NCBI GenBank assembly: GCA_034638255.1
Contig: JAWPGT010000057.1
Coordinates: forward strand, 1-64,000
Direction: 5' to 3'
From: Coprinus comatus
Taxonomy: Eukaryota > Basidiomycota > Agaricomycetes > Agaricales > Agaricaceae
Length of the DNA stretch: 64,000 bases
The notes under the pieces were generated by a model that worked only from the letters and a program-made list of their open reading frames with translations, made no database searches and was not told where the DNA came from. Shown in pieces: positions 23,530-33,426 of this stretch (position 1 is the stretch's first letter; each line of letters starts with the position of its first letter). The position numbers and the translations under genes were made by a program.

Positions 23530-25082
23530 CTAACATAGCAGGTACTTGCCTAATGGGAGGGCAATGTCAAATTTCATAAGGTGGTATAGTAGAAGAACAA
23601 ACCTGCTTAAAAAGATACCTACTCGTGTTCCTGTTGGAACCACCCACCAGAACCTATCACTCGAAGGCGGGACAGGAAGTGAGATGTTATATGTAGAATG
23701 AGGACGAAGGGAGGAGGCATGAGTGGAGGTTGATAATATTTTCTTATCCATAAACAATTCGACAAACATCACATTTGCTTCTTCGATTTCCTTGCCAGCA
23801 TTGAGAATTTTCCCGTTGGAACAACTGCCCTGGTTCAACTTCGCAGTTTTTCTGAAAAAAAAAGTGATAGAATGAGCAACGAGAAAAAAAACAATTCAAA
23901 CACTCACAATCCACAATAGACACCGGGGTGACGACCAATGCAGACAATATAATAGGTATCAAGATCATCAGTCTCAACTTTGCCAGTCGCACATGAGTTA
24001 TTCTTTGCACGCGAGGCGTGTAGTTCTAATGTGGCGGAATCAAGCATGGTGCTAGCGAATGTAGAAAGGGAAGAAGCAGGAGACGAGATCTGACTCGGAG
24101 AGGAAAAAGAGATAGCATCCATGTTCAAAATATCTTTGTTGGGAGAGGAAGTAGGTTTTGGATCCAATGTGACATTATTTCTGGAAGCAGAGAAGGATCT
24201 GGAACCCGGTGAATGAGATTTAGAAATGGATGGTAGGGGTACAACCTCAGCCTTGACTTGTTTTCGAAACATACGAGAACTCGGTGGCAACGGAAGACTG
24301 GATGGAACTTGAATAACCGGGGGGTGTTCAAGTGGTTTGAGTGGGGTAACACTGATATCATCTAAGGTCAACGTGCCCCAGTCATGACCCTTTACCATCT
24401 TCTCCGGCTTCTTGTTCTCCGGTTTGCATTTGGTGAGTGGAGGAACAATAAGGTGGTGGTTCTTCCAGTCAGCTGGAATTGAATCGCCGAGTAGGTGAAA
24501 ATATCTAGCCTGAGCAAATGCAAACTCGGCATCCTCCAGGGCATGAAAACCTTTGAATTGATAGTTCAACTTTTTCTCTTTAATCCATTTGATTTTGTCC
24601 CTGTGTAGTAAATTTAATCAGACGCGTACGTCGTAGACTGGCATAAATTATAGTAGATTGTATACTCACCATACAGTGTGAACTCCTGTTATTGGTCCTG
24701 AATAAACAACATATGCGACAAATTGGCAATCACATTTGCAATCACCCAAAGCCGTGGTCCAACCAATGCGAGGATTTGGCCCTAAAGGATGTTGTAGCCA
24801 GTTGGGCTGTGTGTTGTACTTTGAAATGCGACCAGTGAGATGATGGAAGAAAGGATGTTGAATTGGTACAGCATTCCGAGAGGGGCGAGCCATCTTATCT
24901 TTCCTTTCAATGGATTCTTGGAGAACATTGTCGATGGAGTGAATATTGTCGTTGGTCACAACTGTCTTTGATGGCAAATGTTCATTGTGGATGAATGGGT
25001 AATCTGCTAAAAAGAATAAATTAACAGGAATTATTGGGAGTAACGGTGACTTACACAACGAGCTGTAGGTTTGGGATGACAT
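23530..25082 (-). CDS. KDZ-1 accessory protein with RNase H1 N-terminal (viroplasmin-like) modules
   Basis: Four exons (25082-25055, 25006-24670, 24600-23908, 23851-23530) give an unbroken 459-aa protein. Residues about 105-155 read AYVVYSGPITGVHTVW...NYQFKGFHALEDAEFAFAQA. The order YVVY-G--GV---W...Y-FKGF---EDAE matches the RNase H1 N-terminal/caulimovirus viroplasmin module, a small nucleic-acid hybrid-binding fold. A second, partial module starts at YYIVCIGRHPGVYCGL near residue 340 and is less well conserved after its intron. The linker is Ser/Pro-rich. In other proteins the module binds RNA-DNA or dsRNA. A role in transposition is inferred only from its position inside the element. It shares a 301-bp divergent promoter region with the gene at 25384. 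Confidence 0.7.
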
Positions 25083-25383
25083 GGGGAGTTGATGGAAAGG
25101 AAAGAACCCGCACATCCTTTCATTGCATTCTAGACTCGCACGATCATGATAACTACCACGGTCATAAAGAAGTTGAAAATCTCCCGTTTTCTCTTCTAAA
25201 CCTTGCTGGTAGTGCGGTTGTTACTCAGTCGCTGTTAGAGCTTTGTTATTACGGCGTATAGATCTATTTTGGAAGAAGGTGAGATCTATCATCTTATGAC
25301 GTTGGAGAAAAATATAAAGAGAGGTAGTGACACTTGCCTGTATTTGCATTGTAGCCCTCTCCGGCATATCCTGTGTGACGAAA
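25083..25383. promoter_or_regulatory. Divergent promoter region inside KDZ-1
   Basis: The 301 bp between two divergent start codons (25082 minus, 25384 plus) must hold the promoters of both KDZ-1 accessory genes. It contains AATATAAAGAGAG (about 25311-25323), a plausible TATA element some 65 nt before the plus-strand ATG. Confidence 0.45.
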
Positions 25384-26986
25384 ATGGACAGTGAGGATAC
25401 AGGTAAGTAACAACTGAAGTGCAGCTGAGTTATTTTTACAGAAATGCGACCTGACTGTCACATGATCTACTGTAGATGCAACACATGCGTTGAGGAATCC
25501 TCATCACCCTACCCAATCCAAACGTTCCCGCAATCAAGTTCACCGAAGTGATGCCGAAAAAAAAACAATTGAACTTCGAGGGAAAAAGCAGAAAGAGAAC
25601 AGAATGGCACTAGAAGAGGAAATGGAGCAGTTAAAAGAAGAGAACAAAAGGCAAATGCTCGAACTCGCCAACAAGTTTTCTGTTCCTAAAGAGCGAGTAA
25701 TCAACACCATCCTCAATGCTTCTTCATACAAACCACAGAAGAAATTGAGTCTCCTCGAGGCAGAAGTATCTGCAAAGGCGCATAAGCTCAGTGAGTTTTC
25801 ATTCTACCAGTGCTTCACTGCTTTCATGTTCAGGCCTAGCTAACGCATTTTGTCAGACACCATTGGTGGTAACGCGTATAAGCTTCATGAGCTTCGAGCT
25901 TTTGTTTTCAAGGACCGTGCTGACAGGAAAAATGTTACACTCTCAAAGGAAGAACGTGTTCGGGTCATGGAAATTGCAGAACACCGGCGTTTCATCAAGC
26001 AAAGAGGAGCCCGTCCGAATAATAGAGGTGCTGCTCGTGATGTCAATCGTGTTGTGGCTCGTGTTGAACAAGAGGTATGTTTGTTTTCTCGGCATCTTCA
26101 GGCTTGAGATTTACCTTCAATTCATTCTAGATGGCTTATATGACAGACAGAACTGGAGCATCGTCATTGTTTATGGTTGGTCGGGGAGATATGAATGATA
26201 CTTTCCAGCCATCATTTTATGAGACCGATAATGCTAGAGGTTTCGTGAAGGGAAATCTTGGGTATAATCCTGTTGAAGTTGTAGCTCGATTGGAGTGCTT
26301 TTCAATTACCCAAAGGAAAAGTGAGTGTGCTTTGTTAGAGGTATATAATCATTTCTGAACTTGGATTAGATCAAGGTGTCTGTCAAAATAATAAGACTCT
26401 CCGAAAAGACTGTCGCGACTATATTTTGAACGGATTGAGTATGTGTTTTTGTTCCTTATATACATTCAATTTGCTAAAAAAAAATATTTTAGAAGCAATA
26501 TTGGGGAAGGATGATATCAGGATGAACTATGATAATTATGATGACCGAATTGTCATCAAATATCGTGTTCAGCTTGTTGGTTGGCCCACCAACATCCCAT
26601 TCGGAAGTCCTACTCACTTCCCAACTGTCCAAGCTCTACAACAACTGAAGGATGCTTTGGAATCGAAGATATGTTTTTGGCAGTTCATGACGCCTGATGA
26701 ACTTCAGGCTCACAAAGCCAACATCCATTCTATTCGACAGGCAGGAGGTGTTGTTGGAGTTCCTCGTAAACAACGTGCTGATAAAAATACCCATAAGAGT
26801 CAAGCAGCGGCTGCTCGTCAACTCCCACCAGGCATTCAACTCTCCTCGGAGTTTGTGGACAGTGACACTGACAACGATGAACTATGTCCCACCCCCCCAC
26901 CTCTTTCAACAATATCCCAGATACTGCTACTGCCTCTATTTCGGAACCCGATTTTGGCACCCTTTTTTCCTCCGCTAACATATTGA
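25384..26986 (+). CDS. KDZ-1 companion protein, coiled-coil family of unknown function
   Basis: Six exons (25384-25402, 25476-25790, 25857-26074, 26131-26320, 26370-26438, 26493-26986) give 434 aa. Residues about 35-75 are a charged coiled coil (EEEMEQLKEENKRQ). Then come blocks I recognise from a large family of uncharacterised agaricomycete proteins: KERVINTILN...YKPQKKLSLLEA, SKEERVRVMEIAEHR, a LASRTG-like block reading MTDRTG, and MNYDNYDDRIV...VQLVGWPTNIPFGSP. Function is not known. Its position in a KDZ element, next to a transposase, argues for a role in mobility or regulation. At 26892-26898 a run of seven C precedes a large open frame in another phase (26884-27639); one more C would extend the protein with a Ser/Pro/Asp-rich tail ending in a basic KGKENQDQIRRSS segment. 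Confidence 0.75.
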
Positions 26987-27639
26987 GGAATACTGTCCAA
27001 CCTTCCATTGACGACATGGTTGACGATGATATTCATATCACCCCGGGAAATGCCAGCCCATCTGCCACCGATGTCATTGAATTGGACGTTCCTGTTACCA
27101 ACAGTGTGGAATTGCCTTTGGAGGACATGGTAACCGATGTTGCTGCACCTGTTATCTCACTGGCAAACTTTGTTATTGACCCTGCTCTATTGGCTCTCTC
27201 CAACTCTCCACTTCCTACTGCTGAAAGTATAACCACGGAGATGAACTTGAATGACAGTGGCGTTGATTTGAGTCTTCAAGCTATCTCCCCTTCTACCCTC
27301 ATTCTATCACCGATGCTGGACTCCAACAACATTGATCCCGCTCTATTGGTTCTCCCCAATATTCCACTTCCTGTCATGACTGAACATGATGAAGCTATGG
27401 TCTCGGAGATGAGTGGGGGGATCCATTTTCCATCTTCTTTTCCACATATTGGAACTTCGCCTAACGTTGACCATGATGTTATGTTACCTGCTACTAGCCA
27501 ATCTCTTACCATTTCCAATGTTACAAGCAGTGGCTCCTTTCGATTGAAAATTCCACCCCGACCATACAAAGGAAAGGAGAATCAAGACCAGATTCGACGG
27601 AGTTCTTGTATCAATGGTCGTAGGGTTCCTGTTAGATAA
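26884..27639 (+). pseudogene. Probable C-terminal tail of the companion protein, out of frame
   Basis: A 251-codon open frame overlaps the end of the previous gene in a different phase. It is acidic and rich in Ser, Pro and Val, with two near-repeats of the motif DPALL-L-N-PLP. It ends with a short basic segment at PPRPYKGKENQ. Related proteins usually have such a low-complexity acidic region ending in a basic tail, so this is likely the rest of the same protein. A C-run indel or an unrecognised splice would separate it. Confidence 0.5.
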
Positions 27640-27789
27640 TGGAAGTTCTCTAATATACATGACATATCATTTCATATGCAATGTTACTACTTACTTTCAT
27701 TTTATTTTTAACCTGACTGTAAGTATACTATTCTCGGAATGATAATATTAATGGTTGACCATATTGGACAATGGATGTGGGTAAATACA

Positions 27790-28781
27790 TTACCATAGTC
27801 TGAAACAATACTGTCGTAATTAATGTATGGTCTCACGGGCCCATGCTAAACTCGAATGAAGTTCATAGATAGTATATGTATTTATATTTAGATGTAATTT
27901 GGGTTGAACATACCACCCATTATGCAATGATCGATGATCATCAATCAATAACCTTTGAACACCAAATGATACTATTAGTGCTAATATACCAAGTTGACTG
28001 TCGTTTGTAGGTCTTAAAGTTCAGGTTTCAATTGGGTCAGAAACTCAGCTTGTGAGTTGCGAGTGCGACAGAGTACCGTCCACTGTCCAATACTATTACT
28101 AACAGTTGTCAGTGTCTAAATATATGATTGTACTAACCTGAGATGAAACGCCACAGCTATGGGCGCGCCAACTTCCAAGGCCAGTGGAGATAACCTGGAA
28201 ATATTCTTCGATGAAAAATTACCTATTGTAGTATCTTTTGAAGAGCCTGGAATATCATCACGGAGAGCAGGTAAGCTGCAACATCATGGCCCGTGGTATA
28301 GATGGCCTATACTATACGTGCTCTACTTGATTTTCCGTCACTCATTGAGTTTGTCAGAGAACTGTTTATATAGTATATACAGTAGATATACACTTGATTT
28401 TCAATGTAAAACATGTTAACCATTAACTTATTAATCCATAACTTAAGAAAGAAAAAGGAAAACATTTACGTGCCATAACTACTGTGATAGAAACATAAAA
28501 CATAGTACATTAAGCATTATATATGACAGTGTGCAAGGTCATGAATTGTAACTCACGAGTCACGACTCATGAGATGATTATAATGATTGATCAATGATCA
28601 TAGATAAGGATGTGAGAGATAACAGCAGTCTGTAAGGGCAGTGCTTGGAATCTGAGAAGTTTCCAATGTATTGCAAGCCTTTTCAGAGCCCGGAGAATGA
28701 CTAAATTTGTCTAAGCTTGGAGGTGGCAAGGGACCGCTATACCACCTACCATTGTAGGGCACGTGTGGGAACCACAGGTGC
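27790..28781 (+). repeat. KDZ-1 right terminal inverted repeat, intact 992 bp
   Basis: The intact copy. It keeps the unoccupied GGTTA site that the chromovirus hit in the other arm. It starts TTACCATAG inside the element and ends CCACAGGTGC at the outer tip. Near-palindromes such as TGATCAATGATCA occur near 28588-28600. The 86-codon frame 28159-28419 is identical in kind to that of the left arm and is not treated as a gene. Confidence 0.92.
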
Positions 28782-28872
28782 GCGGGAGGGTCCAGGAGCT
28801 ATTACATAAGCATGACATTTAAAATAAATAAATAAATATGACAATTGTTTGCGGTTTCCCCTCTCCAGGACC

Positions 28873-29899
28873 ATGCCTCGTCCACGGCCCAATCTGCCCA
28901 AACTAACAATTCCACAGGTAGAACAATGGTTGGACCGTTTTGACTCTGGTGCTTATTATCTTTCCTTCTCTCCAACACTTTACTAACCTCTTCCATGCGC
29001 TCCTTTTCTCTAGACAGTATAGACGAGCTACCAGAGTTCTCTTTAAACTTGGGTGCAGAATCTCCAGCTTCAACCACCTCTTTTGAAGATCGTATACCCT
29101 CTCCTTCACCAAGACAACTAGTTAGACGAAGACCTAGCAATCTCAAGACACAGAATCTGAGGAAGAGAGACTCGGTTGATAGGGACTGTGGCATTTGGTA
29201 TGCGCCATCCACCATGTTCGCTTCCACCATTCTCGTCTGACACATCTATCCTATAGCTTCGAGTACGCTGTCCAACCCTCTAGGACACTATGCTGCGGCA
29301 AGATATTCTGTACAGAACACATCGCCGACGTACGTCCTCTCTCCTAGGCTTTAAAATACGTCCATTGCTAACGCGACTCTGTTTAACAACAGTGGTTACA
29401 CGGTCCATCCTCAGATGGTCGATGTCCTTCATGTAGTGCACCTTGCTCAACCACACACATCATATCCTTAGCATCACCTACCCTTTCTCCTTCAAAAACT
29501 CGACCAAGATCATCTTCAACCCCTCTAACTCCAACACATTCATCCTCTACAACAACAGATCCCATTACAATATCCCGAGTCAGATCACAATCCACTTCGA
29601 CATCAACATCTAAACAATCTCGTAGTTCAGATGAATCTGATAACAATACTCTTTGTTCTACACCCGAAGAAGCTTGCTATAACAGCGATGAAGAGGAGGA
29701 CGATAAAGGAAGATTACACTGGTTATTACTTGGTTTCCATTCATCCTTATCCACTTTTTCGTCCTCTTCAACTACACAACAACCTTCAACCACGGTTTAC
29801 CCATTTATCGATCCTGGATCATCTACACTAGAGGTTTTAGGTCGTTTGACTAGTGTTATGGGATTAACGTTGCTTTTTTATGCTTTATTGGCATCTTAG
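28873..29899 (+). CDS. RING-type zinc finger protein with C-terminal membrane tail
   Basis: Four exons (28873-28948, 29014-29197, 29257-29329, 29393-29899) give 279 aa. Residues about 84-128 read DCGICFEY...LCCGKIFC--HIADWL...RCPSC, a RING-like arrangement C-x2-C...C-C-x2-x-C-x2-H...C-x2-C. In many RING proteins a His stands where this protein has Lys (CCGK). After a Ser/Thr-rich acidic middle, the last 20 residues (LGRLTSVMGLTLLFYALLAS) are hydrophobic and likely anchor the protein in an internal membrane by its tail. RING proteins commonly act as E3 ubiquitin ligases; that activity is inferred here. The start codon lies 91 bp from the outer end of KDZ-1, so the transposon has probably replaced or displaced its promoter. 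Confidence 0.82.
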
Positions 29900-31891
29900 C
29901 ATCCCCACTCGGGATACCCAAACCACATGTTTCTCGGGACTTGGGCTTGGCTTTTTGGGGTGCATCGGTCAGCTGTCAGTTGTTCAGATGATTGTGCTAT
30001 TTCTGGCTTTTGCCGAAAGTGTGGGGTGTACGCAGTGTGCCAATGCTGCGCTGTCACGCGGGTGATGGGTGATCTGGAGGCAACTTTTTTTTGGAGTAGA
30101 CCTCTATTGCTTCGTTTTCTTCTGACCTTTTTTTTTTTTTGCTTTTTGTTTACGACTTTTATGAAGATATTTCACGAATCATGACATGACTTCCCCTCTC
30201 TTTCCTTGAACCCTCTCTATTACTCTCTATCTCGAGATTGTGATGAATACCACACCAACTCACAAGCAATAACACCACAACCCGAGCATAACCGCATCAC
30301 ACCCCCTTATATCCTTATCTCTCCACATCAACCTCTCCTTTCCCCTCCCACTCTCCTTTTCCTTCTACGCGACAACATAAACCATAAGTTACTATATTCT
30401 TTCTATTACTTTGTGCTGCTCTCAGTTTTTTTTTTAGTTTTTTTTTTAGATAGTTTTCTAGTGGTACTTGTCCGGCATTACCTAAATTCCAATTCCAAAT
30501 GCTTTTGTTCTTGTTCCCCATACAGTTGGCAGGTACCTCCTTGAGTCACTTTAGTTAGTCATTTTAAATCCGAAGCTGAGCGCTGAACGTTGAAGCCGGA
30601 ACTGTCAACTGCCGCGCATACGTAGGTCACATTAGGTCCATTAATACAGTCTTTACATGATTGCTTACGCTGTACGCGCGGTGAGATAGCTGTCGCAAGT
30701 ATTATTATTTTATTTTATTTTATTTGGTTAGTTCTAACAGGTTCTAACCTCTTGATGTTCGTTGCTTGATTTTTTTTTTTTTTCGTTTTTCAAATTCAAT
30801 ATTAGACTTCATGATCAGTTACTATTATAATATTTCCTGATTTAAACGATCGAGGGCTATAGAAAGGCGCCACATACTTGATGCTCCATGATTTTGATTA
30901 ACTTTAAATAAATCTGATTTATGGATATGATGGATCAACGTTAACATCGATAATCAAAGTTACTTAGCCTTAGTGGGAGGTGCTAATATATTGATAGATA
31001 TTTCGAAGAGTTAAAGAAGGGGAAGGGCCACTGGCCACTGGAAGCTAAAGGGGAAAGGGAAAGGAAAGAGAATTTCGAAAAAAGGAATGTTTAACACTCA
31101 ACGTTCAGCTTGAGTGCAAATGCCCGGTGAACTAATAATATCAGAACAACCCGAGTTTAGATGTACCTTGAAACCTAAGGCGCAAGGCCTAAATAGTCAA
31201 AACACCAAGAACTTGAAAAATGATGTACTACGAGTTTGTTAAGTGAGAAAGATAACTACTTAGTTTTAAAGTTACCACCTAGCTATCACTCCTTAATAAT
31301 CATGAAGGCTATGTACTCAGGGTTGCTAACGTGCTTGACAACTTGAAGTTCAAGTGCTTAGATGTGAATGATAAGAAAATAGAAAATGGGAACTGTGATT
31401 GCAGTGACCCGTTTTCCCAAATCAAAAACAATTAACAAAAAAAAAAAACACTGCGGATTCATCCGCCTCAAGTCCCGACTCGGACATAAATTGTACGCTA
31501 TTGTATGACATGTACTTACTAACTTGCTTTAAACGAGGCATCATAATATAAAGTACGCATACGTACATTGACCACATTGATCAAACTTACTACAGCTTCG
31601 GATAACAAAATGACAAAAAGAGATCATCTTAATCACGGATAGTACAAGACAAAAAGGAAGAAGAATCAAAAAATGGGTCTAAGCCCAACTTCCTAAAATT
31701 AGCTTCTAAGTGAGTTATAATTTGATTGTTTTCTTCTCTCTAACAAATCAACATTGGGGATAGTGTTAATTTGAGATAATTGAACGTTCGCACGATCAAT
31801 GAGAGAAGGATTTGAAGGGAGGATAGAACTTGAGAAATATAGAATGCAAAAGCCTCTTCAACTTGAAAGAAGTTATAAGTATATTAATAAT
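29900..31891. other. Intergenic region between the RING gene and tRNA-Gly
   Basis: Nothing coding is supported. Frames at 29880-30544 lie in the RING gene's 3' flank and are of low complexity (long T runs at 30428-30450 and 30770-30783). An A/T-rich simple repeat TATTTTATTTTATTTTATTT occurs near 30705-30725. Confidence 0.5.
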
Positions 31892-31963
31892 ACACCGATG
31901 GTGAAGTGGTTATCATGCTTGCCTTCCAAGCAAGCGGCACGGGTTCGATTCCCGTTCGGTGTA
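31892..31963 (+). tRNA. tRNA-Gly(TCC)
   Basis: A 72-nt cloverleaf: acceptor stem ACACCGA/TCGGTGT with discriminator A, anticodon stem CTTGC/GCAAG with loop CTTCCAA (anticodon TCC, reading GGA), and T stem ACGGG/CCCGT around TTCGATT. There is no intron. A T-run (31986-31993), the usual RNA polymerase III stop, follows within 25 nt. Confidence 0.93.
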
Positions 31964-33426
31964 TCAAAAATCGCCTAAGAAGCTATTTTTTTTAATCAGA
32001 ATATAATGCAAAAAATTGTTGAAAAAGTTATTTTCAACAAGAAGCCCGGAGGGCAACACTAAATGAGAGCATTAATAAAGAACGTGTTTACAAGGGAATG
32101 GAGAGTAAACAGCTACGAGATCCGGTCTAAGCAGTAGTACTATCATGAGAGAGAGAACAGTGGGGAACAGGTAAGAGATTGGTTAGGATATAAGATGGAG
32201 GTCTCCATCTTATATATGGACATGCGATCAGTAAGACGTTTTTAGTGATGTAAACAGTGTAACATGTTTACACGAGTGTTCACCATGCCATAACATCAAG
32301 GTAGGATTTCATTTGTACTTTAAAGAATGGGAACACTCCATTGAAAGTTGTTCTTATGCATTCTATTACAGAATACCTATTTGCTACATATATCACAAAC
32401 TAAAGCCATTTGATTCTGCCGAATAATAATTCTACCAATATCTTCAACCAGATTCGAGATGAATTTACTCAGCAAAGGTGTCATAGATACCGGGTTCTTG
32501 AGAAGATATTGTTGGATAGCTTGACCAATGGCCCTTGACATAGTGATGTTGAGCTATCCAGCGTTCCAAGTCGGGTTGTGCTTCAGGAAGTACATCGACC
32601 ATCCCAGGTGCGTTTTGAATCTCCTTCGCGAGGCAATTTCATAGACAACCCACATATGTTACTGTTCGTAGGAACTTGTAGGTCTATAAACGGATCGCTT
32701 AGCGCTGGCTTCACCTACGAAATTAATACGTACAAGTCGAACTGCAATAGTGCTCCCGACGTTCATCTTCTTCAATATCTCCATGTGTAACTCGGTAGGT
32801 AAGGAGAATAGATGGTATTTTATGGTTGGAAGAGTCGTGAATAGTCATTGAGTATTGTTATTAGTGTGTGTTGATTATAATGTTTTCTGTGGATCACCTG
32901 TGTCAAAGTTCCAGAGTAGGTGACCAATGGATTAAACCAAAGAAGATTATTCAAATAAACACCACCTCAACGACAAACTATGGCATTCTCCAAGTCATTG
33001 CACAAAAGTAAATAGCTAAAGCTAAGAATAAAGAAAACAAGGATATAATATACTAAATGCTGCCGGGATGTACAGCCAACTCGAGAGAAATTGACGCCAA
33101 ACCATCCAAAGCCTTCAGTCTAGCTTTGATTATAGCAAACTTATCCTAATTCTTTTTAAAAACAGTAATAACCGTAAGTTCAAAGATTTTAAGTATAAAA
33201 GAGGGATGTACCTTTGATTGAGAACTCGATCCTGACGAGCTCCAGCAGAACTCATTCAACTCCATTTCTACTTCGCCAAGATCTAAGCGTTGTTGCATGA
33301 ATAATAGTAAACGCAGTTATAATTCTAAATTATAAGATAAGATAAATACAAGATATCGGATTCACAGTTATATAGGATTATGTGTATAGAGTCGAATGGT
33401 GTTTACCCTACAAAAAGAGGGATATA
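31964..33426. other. Intergenic region downstream of tRNA-Gly
   Basis: No recognised gene. On the minus strand two small frames could be spliced into a roughly 60-codon protein ending at 33053 (start 33298, intron about 33212-33147), but I find no family for it. Another minus-strand piece around 32480-32640 reads APGMVDVLPEAQPDLERW and ends in a stop; it may be a gene remnant. Both are too weak to call. Confidence 0.4.

Larger units (their letters stand above)
9084..28781. mobile_element. KDZ-1: large DNA transposon with 992-bp terminal inverted repeats
   Basis: The sequence 27790-28781 recurs inverted as 9084-9731 plus 17655-17998, which add up to the same 992 bp. The two parts are separated only by an inserted LTR retrotransposon. 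Both outer tips read GCACCTGTGG inward. The outer flanks share GCGGGA (9078-9083 and 28782-28787), extendable to 8 bp with one mismatch, as expected for a target-site duplication. Inside lie three genes: KDZ transposase (18781-22155, minus), an RNase H1 N-terminal-like gene (23530-25082, minus) and a coiled-coil gene (25384-26986, plus). Without the retrotransposon the element is about 11.8 kb. The near-identical inverted repeats and the uninterrupted transposase suggest recent activity. That this is a KDZ-superfamily element follows from its transposase. Confidence 0.85.

Noticed and set aside
27790..28781. The 992-bp repeat as an independent element (solo LTR or Helitron)
   Set aside because: It has no TG...CA ends or Helitron TC/CTRR ends. 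The two copies face each other around the KDZ genes and only the outer flanks share a duplication, so they fit the arms of one element better.
33053..33298. Possible two-exon protein of about 60 aa on the minus strand
   Set aside because: Splice sites can be drawn, but there is no homology, and it lies just past the GMC gene's 3' end. Left as a note only.
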